Assembly (NCBI GenBank): GCA_017631155.1 | Contig: JAGBTV010000026.1 | Span: forward strand, 1 to 46,922 | Direction: 5' to 3' | From: Oscillospiraceae bacterium | GTDB lineage: Bacteria > Bacillota > Clostridia > Oscillospirales > Oscillospiraceae | DNA length: 46,922 nucleotides | Shown here: one piece after another, positions 33,791-41,983 of the stretch | Layout of the letters: each line of letters opens with the position of its first letter | Position numbering within the stretch: the first letter of the stretch is position 1 | The notes under the pieces: model-generated | Seen by the model: only the letters and a program-made list of their open reading frames with translations | Told to the model about the DNA's origin: nothing | Databases searched by the model: none | Made by a program: the position numbers and the translations under genes

Positions 33791-33805
33791 TCCATATTCC
33801 TGCCT

Positions 33806-33830
33806 GGGGCGGGCGCACAGCGCCCGCCCC
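33806..33830 (+). other. GC-rich hairpin between binding protein and permease genes
   Basis: GGGGCGGGCGC-ACA-GCGCCCGCCCC, 15 nt after the stop, with only a short ATTTC after it. Such hairpins between a binding-protein gene and its permeases usually protect the upstream mRNA and allow its higher expression. Confidence 0.75.
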
Positions 33831-33904
33831 ATTTCAAATCACAGCTAACGCCGCAAGAGGCCAACGCTGTGCTCGTTACAAACCAACTGAGAGGATGTTA
33901 CAGT

Positions 33905-34819
33905 ATGAAACACAAGCCCAACGCCGGAGCTGTGGGCAGTAAACTGATCCGCAGACCTATCCAGCGAATGTTTCCTATTTTTATGGGTCCGATGGTCATT
34001 GCCTTTATCATCGGTTTTGTCTGGCCCTTTGCCCACGGACTCTACCTGTCCTTTTGTAAGTTTCGCACCACCAGTGATGCCACCTTTATCGGCTTTGGCA
34101 ACTATCTGAAGGCCCTGCAAGACCCCACCTTCCTACACGCTTTCTGGTATACTGCGCTGTTTGCGGTGGTATCTCTGCTGCTTATCAATATTCTGGCTTT
34201 CGCTGTGGCTTATGCCCTGACCCAGAAACTGAAAGGTACCAATCTGTTTCGTACGGTGTTTTTTATGCCCAACCTCATCGGCGGCATCGTGCTGGGCTAT
34301 ATCTGGTCCATGATTTTTGACGGAATTCTAAGCAAATTCGGTACCTCGATCCTTTTGGAAAGCCAATACGGCTTCTGGGGTCTTATCATTCTGATGTGTT
34401 GGCAGCAGGTTGGTTATATGATGATTATCTATATTGCAGGCTTGCAGGCGGTACCTGAGGATATGCTGGAGGCTGCCGGTATGGACGGTGCTAACCGCTG
34501 GCAGACCCTGTGGCGGGTGACCATCCCCAATATGATGCCCTCCATTACCATTTGTACCTTCCTTTCCCTGACCAACGGCTTTAAGCTGTTTGACCAAAAC
34601 CTGGCCCTTACCGGCGGACAGCCCTTTGTCTTCCAGTCTGACGGCTCTGTGGTAAAAACTACGGAAATGTTGGCGCTGAACATCTATAACACCTTCTACG
34701 GTCAAAGCACCGCAGCCCGGGGCGTTGCCCAGGCAAAGGCCGTTCTCTTCTTTATTTTGGTAGCCGTCCTGAGTCTGATCCAGCTTCGGGGCACTCGCAA
34801 AAAGGAGGTACAGCAATAA
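33905..34819 (+). CDS. Sugar ABC transporter permease (MalF-like)
   Basis: Membrane subunit of the importer. Six membrane segments are visible across 304 residues, with the conserved ATPase-contact loop EAAGMDGANRWQTLWRVTIP of the BPD_transp_1 family. I choose ATG 33905 behind GAGGATG; the open frame reaches 12 codons further upstream but without a ribosome site. The gene overlaps the next permease by one base (TAATG). Confidence 0.92.
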   Translation: MKHKPNAGAVGSKLIRRPIQRMFPIFMGPMVIAFIIGFVWPFAHGLYLSFCKFRTTSDATFIGFGNYLKALQDPTFLHAFWYTALFAVVSLLLINILAFAVAYALTQKLKGTNLFRTVFFMPNLIGGIVLGYIWSMIFDGILSKFGTSILLESQYGFWGLIILMCWQQVGYMMIIYIAGLQAVPEDMLEAAGMDGANRWQTLWRVTIPNMMPSITICTFLSLTNGFKLFDQNLALTGGQPFVFQSDGSVVKTTEMLALNIYNTFYGQSTAARGVAQAKAVLFFILVAVLSLIQLRGTRKKEVQQ

Positions 34820-35661
34820 TGAAAAAAAGAAACAAACTGGGACGCGGCACCCTTACCGGTCTGCTGGGCGTTATCTGCATTATCTATATTCTTCCCATCG
34901 TTACGGTGGTTCTCAACTCCTTTAAAGAAAATTCCTCGGTTAAAACCGAGACTTTTATGCCCCCTACAGCAGAGACCTTTGTAGGTTGGGATAACTTTGT
35001 CACCGGCATCACCCTGGGTGGTTCTTTCTGGAAATCCCTGTTTTTTAGCCTGTTTATCACCGTGGTATCCGTGGCGCTGATCCTGGTGTGTACCGCCATG
35101 GCTGCCTGGTATATTTCCCGGATAGACAGCAAGCTCTGCCGGATCCTTTACTACCTGTTTGTCTTCTCTATGGTAGTACCCTTCCAGATGGTCATGTTTA
35201 CCCTGACCAAAACCGCTCACACCCTATCGCTGGACACGCCTTGGACCATTCCCATTATTTATCTGGGATTTGGCGCAGGGCTTGCCTCCTTTATGTTTGT
35301 GGGCTTTGTTAAAAACATTCCTATGGAGATCGAGGAAGCTGCAGTCATTGATGGCTGCGGACCCCTGCGTACCTTCTTCATGATCGTGGCACCCATGCTG
35401 AAGCCTACCTTGATTTCTGTGGGCATCCTGGAGATTATGTGGATCTGGAACGACTATCTGCTGCCGTACCTGGTGCTGGACCGGACGGAATATATGACCA
35501 TTCCCATCCACATCCAGTATCTGAAGGGAAGCTACGGCACCGTGGATTTGGGTGCCACCATGGCATTGATCCTACTGAGCATCATCCCTGTCATTATCTT
35601 CTATCTGTTGTGCCAAAAGCACATCATCAAGGGCGTTGCTGCCGGCGCGGTAAAGGGTTAA
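34819..35661 (+). CDS. Sugar ABC transporter permease (MalG-like)
   Basis: Second membrane subunit, 280 residues, six membrane segments. The ATPase-contact loop reads EEAAVIDGCGPLRTFFMIVA, followed by WNDYLLPYLVLDRTEY, a MalG-type stretch near the C-terminus. Ribosome binding site AGGAGGT overlapping the end of the preceding gene. It is followed 34 bp later by malQ. Confidence 0.92.
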   Translation: MKKRNKLGRGTLTGLLGVICIIYILPIVTVVLNSFKENSSVKTETFMPPTAETFVGWDNFVTGITLGGSFWKSLFFSLFITVVSVALILVCTAMAAWYISRIDSKLCRILYYLFVFSMVVPFQMVMFTLTKTAHTLSLDTPWTIPIIYLGFGAGLASFMFVGFVKNIPMEIEEAAVIDGCGPLRTFFMIVAPMLKPTLISVGILEIMWIWNDYLLPYLVLDRTEYMTIPIHIQYLKGSYGTVDLGATMALILLSIIPVIIFYLLCQKHIIKGVAAGAVKG

Positions 35662-35695
35662 GAGCAGTATTTCAGGAAAAAAGAGGAGACCAGCC

Positions 35696-37171
35696 ATGCG
35701 CAAAAGCGGTATCTTAATGCACATCACCTCCCTGCCGGGACCCTACGGTATTGGCACCATGGGTTCCTACGCCTATCGGTTCCTGGATTTTTTGAAGCAG
35801 GCCGGTCAAGGGTACTGGCAGATCCTGCCCCTGTCTCCCACCGGATTTGGAGACTCCCCCTATCAGGCATTTTCCACCTGCGCCGGAAACCATTATCTGA
35901 TTGATCTGGATATGTTGGTTCAGGATGGACTGCTGCGCCAGGAGGAGCTGGATTCTGTTTGCTGGGGTGATAATCCCAGCCGGGTGGATTTTGGCTGTCT
36001 GTACCGGGAGCGCATCCGAATTCTGAAGATGGCTCGGGACCGTTTTCAGCCGAATGCCGCCTACCAGGCGTTTTTAGCGGAAAATGCCAACTGGTTGGAG
36101 GATTACTGCCTGTTTATGGCAATTAAAACCCATCTGGGCGGCTGCGTCTGGACACAATGGCCCCAAAAACTAAAATTTCGGGATCCGGAAGCTTTGGCGC
36201 AGATACGCCGGGATCTGGATGACGATATTTCCCTCCACTGTTTTGCTCAGTTTTGCTTTGACAACCAGTGGAAGGCTCTGCGCAACTATGCCGAAAAATT
36301 AGGCATCCGCATCATTGGCGATGTGCCTATTTATGTGCCTCTGGACAGCGCGGATGTTTGGACATCCCCGGAGCTTTTTCAGTTGGATGACCAGCTTCGG
36401 CCTATACGGGTCGCCGGTTGTCCCCCCGATGCTTTCTCCGCAGATGGACAGTTATGGGGCAATCCCTTATATAACTGGGAGAAAATGGCCGATTCCGGTT
36501 ATGCCTGGTGGATCAACCGGCTGGACGCAGCAGCTAAAATGTACGATGTAATCCGGTTTGACCATTTCCGTGGCTTTGAAAGCTACTGGTCTGTCCCGGC
36601 AAAGGATATCACAGCACGGGACGGACGGTGGGAACCGGGGCCGGGTATGGATTTTATTCGAGCCGTGCAGCAGGCCCTTCCCGGACCGGAGTTTATTGCG
36701 GAGGATCTGGGCTTTATTACACCGGAAGTACGGCAGCTTCAAGTTGACTCTGGTTATCCCGGCATGAAAGTATTGGAATTTGCTTTTGACTCCCGGGAGG
36801 AAAGCGATTATCTTCCTCACCTTTACCCGGTGGATTCGGTGTGCTACACCGGCACCCATGACAACGAGCCTTTGGCACAATGGTTCGAGACCGCCGACCC
36901 TCAGGATGTGGCTTATGCCAAGGCTTATCTGGGACTAAACGAGGAAGAAGGGTTTATCTGGGGTATGATTCGGGGTTGTATGGGTTCTATTTCCCGGTTA
37001 TGCGTGGTGCAGATGCAGGATTACCTGGAACTGGGCAGCTCCGGGCGGATGAATTTCCCCGGCACCTTAACCTCCGATAACTGGACCTGGCGGGCAGATT
37101 CCGGTTTTGATTCTGAAGCTTTGGCAAACCGGATTCGCAGCATCACCAAATGCTACGGTCGTCTGAATTGA
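35696..37171 (+). CDS. malQ: 4-alpha-glucanotransferase (amylomaltase) MalQ
   Basis: Cytoplasmic GH77 enzyme that transfers alpha-1,4-glucan units between malto-oligosaccharides. Marks are PLSPTGFGDSPYQAFSTCAG, IIGDVPIYVPLDSADVW, the nucleophile in IRFDHFRGFESYW, the acid/base in FIAEDLGF and CYTGTHDNEPL. The 491 residues are a standard length. Ribosome binding site GAGGAG. Ending the operon after the ABC permeases, it supports uptake and intracellular use of maltodextrins. Confidence 0.95.
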   Translation: MRKSGILMHITSLPGPYGIGTMGSYAYRFLDFLKQAGQGYWQILPLSPTGFGDSPYQAFSTCAGNHYLIDLDMLVQDGLLRQEELDSVCWGDNPSRVDFGCLYRERIRILKMARDRFQPNAAYQAFLAENANWLEDYCLFMAIKTHLGGCVWTQWPQKLKFRDPEALAQIRRDLDDDISLHCFAQFCFDNQWKALRNYAEKLGIRIIGDVPIYVPLDSADVWTSPELFQLDDQLRPIRVAGCPPDAFSADGQLWGNPLYNWEKMADSGYAWWINRLDAAAKMYDVIRFDHFRGFESYWSVPAKDITARDGRWEPGPGMDFIRAVQQALPGPEFIAEDLGFITPEVRQLQVDSGYPGMKVLEFAFDSREESDYLPHLYPVDSVCYTGTHDNEPLAQWFETADPQDVAYAKAYLGLNEEEGFIWGMIRGCMGSISRLCVVQMQDYLELGSSGRMNFPGTLTSDNWTWRADSGFDSEALANRIRSITKCYGRLN

Positions 37172-37176
37172 AAATC

Positions 37177-37204
37177 AGGAGCAGGCACAAAAGTGCCTGC
37201 TCCT
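37177..37204. terminator. Bidirectional terminator between malQ and hflC
   Basis: AGGAGCAGGCAC-AAAA-GTGCCTGCTCCT, followed by TTTTGAA on the plus strand. It serves malQ and is also placed to end the convergent hflKC transcript. Confidence 0.85.
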
Positions 37205-37252
37205 TTTGAATGTCTCTGGCATGGTTTTTCAACATTTTGGTTTACATAACTT

Positions 37253-38128
37253 TTAGCCTGCACCCATAAGGATCTTGGCAAGGTCAGAATCGGCATCCAG
37301 GATAATGGTCTTCTGCTCCCCGGACAGGCTGGCCTTCAGGGCATCCAGTGCCACCACAAACTCGTAGAAATCCTTCTTATCCTGGGTATCGTAGGCTTCT
37401 GCCAGCAGGCGCATATACTCAGCTTCGCCTTCCGCTTCCAGCTTAGCGGCCTCGGCCTTGGCATCAGAGATCAGAATGTTTACGGTCTTATCCACTTCGT
37501 TACGGATCAAGGCGGCTTCCTTGTTACCCTCGGCGGTATACTTTTCTGCCATCTGATTCCGCTCGGAAATCATACGAGTATAGACCGCATTCAGGTTGGA
37601 ATCCGGCAGATCGAACTGCTTGATTTTCACATCTTCAATGTGAATGCCATACTGCCCGGCGCTTTCGTTGACTATGGCGGCAATACCCTCATAAATCTCG
37701 TTACGCTCGGCGCCGTCGTTCATATTGATAATATCCGCCTGGGCCAGCTTACCCATGGTGTTCTTCAGTGCCGTGTAAGTGATGGCATTGATGCGCTCCT
37801 CTGCCTTGACGGTAGTACCCAGGGCCCGATAGAACTGCTGAGGATCGGAAACGCTCCACAGCACATAGCAGTCCACCGTCATATTCTGCTTATCGGATGT
37901 CAAAACCTCAGAAGGGGGGATGTCATAAAACTGGGTCGCCTTGGTGAAATACTCCACAGAATCCAGGAAGGGAATCTTAAAGTGCAGACCCGGCTTGTCT
38001 TCCAAATGGATGATCTCGGAGAAACGGAAGGTACAAGCATACTGATTTTCTTCTACCACATAGAAAGAACAAGCGGCAACAACCACAAGAAGCAGCACGA
38101 TAGCGCTGATAATAATCGTTTTTTTCAT
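37253..38128 (-). CDS. hflC: HflC, SPFH-domain membrane protease regulator
   Basis: Forms the HflKC ring that surrounds FtsH in other bacteria. One N-terminal membrane helix (about 4-23) precedes the SPFH domain (VVEENQYACTFRFSEI, GLHFKIPFLDSVEYF, YCVLWSVSDPQQFYRALG-like) and a C-terminal Ala/Glu-rich helix (ISDAKAEAAKLEAEGEAEY). The 291 residues are full length. Ribosome binding site GGAGGTAA. It starts 3 bp after hflK. It is unrelated in sequence to the SPFH/zinc-ribbon protein at 10813-12054. Confidence 0.92.
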   Translation of the reverse strand: MKKTIIISAIVLLLVVVAACSFYVVEENQYACTFRFSEIIHLEDKPGLHFKIPFLDSVEYFTKATQFYDIPPSEVLTSDKQNMTVDCYVLWSVSDPQQFYRALGTTVKAEERINAITYTALKNTMGKLAQADIINMNDGAERNEIYEGIAAIVNESAGQYGIHIEDVKIKQFDLPDSNLNAVYTRMISERNQMAEKYTAEGNKEAALIRNEVDKTVNILISDAKAEAAKLEAEGEAEYMRLLAEAYDTQDKKDFYEFVVALDALKASLSGEQKTIILDADSDLAKILMGAG

Positions 38129-38131
38129 AGC

Positions 38132-39106
38132 TTAGTTACCTCCTACCAGAGATTCCAGGGGCAGCAGCATGTCTACACTATTGCCGTCGCCGGTATTGAT
38201 ATACACCTTTACACCGGGCAGCACCTCGGAAATGGTTTCATAGTACATCCGGATCCGGGTGATATCGGGGTTTTGCGCGTATTCGGTATACATGGCATTG
38301 AATTTTGCCACGGCTTCTGCCGCCTCGTTGATCCGATTCTGCTTCAGATACTCTGCGTTCTGCAGCAGCTGGTCCACCTGGGCTTCTGCGTTGGGAATTT
38401 GGGCATTTTCGTAGGCTTTGGCCTCATTGACCACTGCTTCTGCCTGCTGCTTGGCGGTTTCCACCGCCTTAAAGGCTTCCACGACCTGGGTGGTGGGGGG
38501 TTCTGCATCCTGGATGCGCACCTCGATGAGAGTCAAACCGATGTCGTATTCCGCCAGAATTTGTGTTACCAGCTCCTTGACCTGCATCTGAATGTTCTCC
38601 TTACCGTCGGTCAGCACGCTGTCCACACTGGAAGAACCCACCACATTACGAACCTGGCTCTGGATCAGATTCCGCAGGATTATTTCCGGATTGCTGGAGG
38701 AGTAAAGATAGGCCACCGGGTCGGTGATCTTATATTCTACAAAGAAATCCACATTGACAATATTATAGTCGCCGGTAATCATGGTAGATTCACTGGTTTG
38801 CACCACCGGGCTGCCATCTTCCGGGGTATAGTAGCCCAGTTCGATCTTCTGATAGACATTGACATCCACCGTGCGAACCTTTTGGATACCGAAGGGAAGC
38901 TTAAAATGCAGACCTGCGTCGGTAATATCCGTTACCTTGCCGAAGGTAGTAACCACAGCCTGCTGCTTATCGTCTACCGTGTAAAAACAGGTTATAATGC
39001 CGATGAGCACCACAAGGGCAATTGCCGCAATCACAATAATTTTGCGTATTTTTTGGGGGTCTATGTCTTTTTTGGGCTTGTAGGTGTAATAGCCGTTAAC
39101 ATCCAT
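38132..39106 (-). CDS. hflK: HflK, SPFH-domain membrane protease regulator
   Basis: Partner of HflC. The short cytoplasmic N-terminus (VNGYYTYKPKKDIDPQKIRK) precedes a membrane helix (about 23-42), the SPFH domain (VDDKQQAVVTTFGKVTDITD, GLHFKLPFGIQKVRTVDVNV, VEYKITDPVAYLYSS) and an extended Ala/Glu/Gln helix (about 215-275). The 324 residues lack the Gly-rich N-terminal region of proteobacterial HflK. The ribosome binding site is AAGGAGAAAT on the minus strand. It lies 15 bp after the DUF1836 gene, in one operon. Confidence 0.92.
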   Translation of the reverse strand: MDVNGYYTYKPKKDIDPQKIRKIIVIAAIALVVLIGIITCFYTVDDKQQAVVTTFGKVTDITDAGLHFKLPFGIQKVRTVDVNVYQKIELGYYTPEDGSPVVQTSESTMITGDYNIVNVDFFVEYKITDPVAYLYSSSNPEIILRNLIQSQVRNVVGSSSVDSVLTDGKENIQMQVKELVTQILAEYDIGLTLIEVRIQDAEPPTTQVVEAFKAVETAKQQAEAVVNEAKAYENAQIPNAEAQVDQLLQNAEYLKQNRINEAAEAVAKFNAMYTEYAQNPDITRIRMYYETISEVLPGVKVYINTGDGNSVDMLLPLESLVGGN

Positions 39107-39121
39107 ATTGCATTTCTCCTT

Positions 39122-39685
39122 TTACTGATTGTTTTCCTTTAATTCTTTCACCATTTTCTCTGCCACCTGCCGAAGCTGGGCAGCGGCCCAGGCCGTCAGC
39201 ATGATCCGCAAAACCCGCTGAACCCGTTCTCCGGCACCGGGAAATGGTTCTTGGTAATCTGCTAGGCTCTGCTGAAGAAGACGGTCCCGCTGCACAGGAT
39301 CCTGCAAATCCCGATGGTGGATCGCCAGGCGAAGGAACATAAAGTAAAGCTCTGCGTCGTCAATGATGTCATCGCTCTCATCATTCATGTGGCCGTTGAT
39401 ATAGGACATCAAGCCACAGATCTGTTCCATAGCCAGGGCATCTTTCAGCATGTTGATGTTCAGAATTCTGCACAACTGCCGCAGGGAATACCGTTTTTGC
39501 TGAGGACTGGTAAGAAAGCCCCGCTTGACCCAGTTTTGGATGGTATATGGCTCTAAGCCGGTAATGACAGATACCTGACTCAGGGCGATACCGCCAGCCA
39601 TAAACATGGCACGAAATCTTTCTTCTACCAAGGACATTTCCTCAGGCGATACTTCCAGGGCTGTGCCCGGTAAATTCCACCGCAT
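39122..39685 (-). CDS. DUF1836-family predicted regulator
   Basis: First gene of the minus-strand hflKC operon, 187 residues. The N-terminal part has a helix-turn-helix-like stretch (ALSQVSVITGLEPYTIQNWV, KRGFLTSPQQKRYSLRQLCR) similar to MerR-type DNA-binding domains. The C-terminal half is helical and carries acidic runs. The ribosome binding site is AAGGAGGT. The promoter upstream has a dyad in its spacer, so autoregulation is plausible. DUF1836 proteins have no proven function as far as I know; linkage to hflKC suggests a role in membrane stress. Confidence 0.85.
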   Translation of the reverse strand: MRWNLPGTALEVSPEEMSLVEERFRAMFMAGGIALSQVSVITGLEPYTIQNWVKRGFLTSPQQKRYSLRQLCRILNINMLKDALAMEQICGLMSYINGHMNDESDDIIDDAELYFMFLRLAIHHRDLQDPVQRDRLLQQSLADYQEPFPGAGERVQRVLRIMLTAWAAAQLRQVAEKMVKELKENNQ

Positions 39686-39712
39686 AGAATACCTCCTTTT
39701 TGTGGTAATTTA

Positions 39713-39741
39713 ATTATATCATGCGGTCATATGATTGTCAA
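39713..39741 (-). promoter_or_regulatory. Promoter of the DUF1836-hflK-hflC operon
   Basis: On the minus strand, perfect TTGACA (39736-39741), a 17-bp spacer and perfect TATAAT (39713-39718). The spacer holds TCAT...ATGA half-sites, a possible operator. Confidence 0.85.
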
Positions 39742-39861
39742 TAGCAGTTATAAAACTTTATATTTTATTCACATTTTCCGGCGTGTTTGCAGTGCTTCTC
39801 GTTGCCGATGGGTGATCGATTATTTACCAGTAATTTATTCGGGAAAATGTTGTTTTTCCTC

Positions 39862-39890
39862 TTTACTGTCCGGAAATTTTGTTGTAAAAT
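39862..39890 (+). promoter_or_regulatory. Promoter of the zinc-ribbon gene and perhaps parAB
   Basis: TTTACT (39862-39867), a 17-bp spacer and TAAAAT (39885-39890), about 24 nt before the gene's ribosome binding site. Confidence 0.6.
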
Positions 39891-39920
39891 AGATTATTAT
39901 ATATTTAGGGGGTGCCGGAT

Positions 39921-40232
39921 ATGCCTTGTATAAAATGCAGACGAAAGTTAGAAGAAGGTCAAGTTTTTTGTGCTTCCTGTTTGGACGCCATGGAAGCATA
40001 TCCGGTTAAACCCGGAACACCCATTCAGTTGCCGCCGCGGCTGCCGGCGCTGCCGCAAAAGAACCGCCGCAAAAAGCAGCGGGAACGGAAGCCCGAGGTA
40101 GAGATTCGTCGGTTGCGAAGCTCGATTCGGTGGCTAACCCTGGCTTTGGTCATCGTTTTGCTGGCCTTTGGCCTTATGAGTGCATTTGTGTTGATCCTTT
40201 TGAATCAGCAAGGTTTGACACCGCCCCTATAA
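39921..40232 (+). CDS. Zinc-ribbon membrane protein upstream of parA
   Basis: The 103 residues begin with a zinc ribbon (CIKCRRKLEEGQVFCASC), followed by a Pro-rich and very basic linker (QKNRRKKQRERKPEVEIRR), then one membrane helix (about 72-95) and a short tail. So the ribbon and basic part face the cytoplasm. I choose ATG 39921 behind AGGGGGTG; a GTG (39912) overlaps that site. Its gene precedes the parS-parA region, and it may share a transcript with parAB. Function unknown. Confidence 0.78.
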   Translation: MPCIKCRRKLEEGQVFCASCLDAMEAYPVKPGTPIQLPPRLPALPQKNRRKKQRERKPEVEIRRLRSSIRWLTLALVIVLLAFGLMSAFVLILLNQQGLTPPL

Positions 40233-40261
40233 CCGACCTGTCGGCTGTTTCACATACAAAA

Positions 40262-40277
40262 TGTTTCACGTGAAACA
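40262..40277. promoter_or_regulatory. parS centromere site 1
   Basis: TGTTTCACGTGAAACA, an exact match to the canonical Firmicutes parS palindrome, 18 bp before parA. ParB binds it to load onto the chromosome. Confidence 0.95.
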
Positions 40278-40295
40278 TTTTAGAAGGAGGTTTCC

Positions 40296-41072
40296 ATGGG
40301 TAAAATTATTTCTGTGGTCAACCAAAAAGGCGGTGTGGGTAAAACTACCACCGCTGTCAATCTCACCGCTTGTCTTGCCGATTTGGGCCTCAAGGTTCTT
40401 CTGTGCGACTTTGATCCTCAGGCCAATGCCACTTCCGGTTTGGGTGTGGATAAGCGGAAAGTAAAGAAATCTGTATATGATGTTGTGGTCAATGGCACGG
40501 ATATCCGGGAAGCCATTGTATCCACCAAATTTGGCGATGTGCTGCCATCCTCGGCCGATTTGGCCGGTGCCGCTGTGGAGCTGATGACCATGGTGCCGCC
40601 AACCCATCAGCTGGCAAACGCCCTGGACCAGGTCAAGGCGGATTATGACATTATTTTTATCGACTGTCCCCCGTCCCTGGAAATGCTGACTCTCAATGCT
40701 TTGGTTGCGGCAGAGGGGATTCTGGTTCCGGTGCAGTGCGAGTACTACGCTTTGGAAGGGCTTAGCGATCTCATGTCCACTCTTCGGATGGTGAAGAAAC
40801 GGCTGAACCCCACATTGGATATTTTTGGCGTGATTCTGACCATGTTTGACGGGCGCACCAATTTCTCCACCCAGGTTGCCCAGGAGGTTCGCAGGCATTT
40901 CCCGGGAAAAGTATTTGCCACCGTGGTTCCCCGGAATGTGCGGTTGGCAGAAGCCCCCAGCCACGGTTTGCCGGTAACCCGGTATGACCGCACAAGCCGG
41001 GGCGCTGTAGCTTATCAGACCCTGGCTCAAGAAATGCAGCAGAAGCTGCAACCAATCCCAATGAAAGGATGA
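40296..41072 (+). CDS. parA: Chromosome-partitioning ATPase ParA (Soj)
   Basis: Deviant Walker-type ATPase that binds DNA with ATP and works with ParB on origin segregation. P-loop KGGVGKTTTAVNL at residue about 11; switch region CDFDPQANATSGLG and IIFIDCPPSLEMLTLNAL. The 258 residues match Soj size. Ribosome binding site AGAAGGAGG. It overlaps or touches parB (stop TGA 41070-41072 within the ATG cluster). Confidence 0.96.
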   Translation: MGKIISVVNQKGGVGKTTTAVNLTACLADLGLKVLLCDFDPQANATSGLGVDKRKVKKSVYDVVVNGTDIREAIVSTKFGDVLPSSADLAGAAVELMTMVPPTHQLANALDQVKADYDIIFIDCPPSLEMLTLNALVAAEGILVPVQCEYYALEGLSDLMSTLRMVKKRLNPTLDIFGVILTMFDGRTNFSTQVAQEVRRHFPGKVFATVVPRNVRLAEAPSHGLPVTRYDRTSRGAVAYQTLAQEMQQKLQPIPMKG

Positions 41073-41077
41073 TGGAA

Positions 41078-41938
41078 ATGGCAGCACAAAAAGGTCTTGG
41101 TAAAGGTCTTGGCGCGTTACTGGGGGATTTTGAACGGGAAACCCCGGATAAGACACCTTGGCGATCATTGCCGATCCACAAAGTAGAACCCAATCCCGGT
41201 CAGCCCCGGCAGGACTTTGATGAAGAAGAACTGCAGGCTCTGGCAGAGTCTATCGGCATTCACGGCATCATTCAGCCTTTGACGGTTCGGGAATTGCCCA
41301 GTGGCTATTTCCAAATTATCGCCGGTGAACGACGCTGGCGCGCCGCCCGCATTGCCGGTCTTGCAGAAGTTCCTGCCATCGTCATAGAAGCCGACGATAA
41401 GAAAGTCATGGAACTGGCGCTGATCGAAAATCTGCAGCGGCAGGATTTAAATCCGGTTGAAGAAGCTTTGGGTTATGAATCCCTGATGGCAGACTACGGT
41501 CTGACCCAGGAAGAAACTGCCTCCCGGGTAGGAAAATCCCGACCCGCTGTGGCCAACGCCCTGCGGCTGCTGAATCTCTGCCCCGAGGTTTTGGAAAAAG
41601 TCCGCAGCGGAGAGCTTTCCGCCGGACACGCAAGAGCAGTTCTTTCCGTGAAAACAGAAAAGCAGCAGAAAGATGCCGCGCAAAAAATTATCGCCTTGGG
41701 TCTTTCCGTGCGGCAGGCGGAGCTGCTTTGCAAGAACATGAGCAAAGAGCCCAAGCCACTGCCCCAGGTGCAGCTGCGAATCGATTACATTGGCGAATGC
41801 GAAAAGCAGCTGAGTAAGCAGCTTGGACGCGGTGTCAAAATTGTCAACGGCAAGCGCAAGGGCCGCTTTGAATTGGAATTCTACGGTCAGGAGGATCTGC
41901 AGAATCTGCTGGATGCCCTGATGAAGATGAAAAAATAA
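41078..41938 (+). CDS. parB: Chromosome-partitioning protein ParB (Spo0J)
   Basis: CTP-dependent DNA clamp that loads at parS and organises the origin region. The N-terminus MAAQKGLGKGLGALLGDF is typical of Spo0J. CTP-binding motifs: LPIHKVEPNPGQPRQDF, IIAGERRWRAARIAGLAE and LIENLQRQDLNPVEEALG; the helix-turn-helix is at EETASRVGKSRPAVANALRL. The C-terminal dimer domain ends the 286 residues. Of three in-frame ATGs (41069, 41072, 41078) the last has AAAGGA at the proper distance. parS sites lie on both sides of the parAB pair. Confidence 0.96.
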   Translation: MAAQKGLGKGLGALLGDFERETPDKTPWRSLPIHKVEPNPGQPRQDFDEEELQALAESIGIHGIIQPLTVRELPSGYFQIIAGERRWRAARIAGLAEVPAIVIEADDKKVMELALIENLQRQDLNPVEEALGYESLMADYGLTQEETASRVGKSRPAVANALRLLNLCPEVLEKVRSGELSAGHARAVLSVKTEKQQKDAAQKIIALGLSVRQAELLCKNMSKEPKPLPQVQLRIDYIGECEKQLSKQLGRGVKIVNGKRKGRFELEFYGQEDLQNLLDALMKMKK

Positions 41939-41946
41939 ACAACGTA

Positions 41947-41962
41947 TGTTTCACGTGAAACA
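41947..41962. promoter_or_regulatory. parS centromere site 2
   Basis: Exact TGTTTCACGTGAAACA, 8 bp after parB and about 20 bp before serS. Confidence 0.95.
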
Positions 41963-41983
41963 TCGAAAAAGGAGTTATATAAC

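Noticed and set aside
32390..33832. Minus-strand open frame of about 480 codons opposite the sugar-binding lipoprotein gene
   Set aside because: The plus-strand gene has signal peptide, lipobox and ribosome site; the antisense frame has none of these.
37640..39142. Plus-strand open frame of 500 codons over hflC and hflK
   Set aside because: Spans two real minus-strand genes and their junction and has no start signals.
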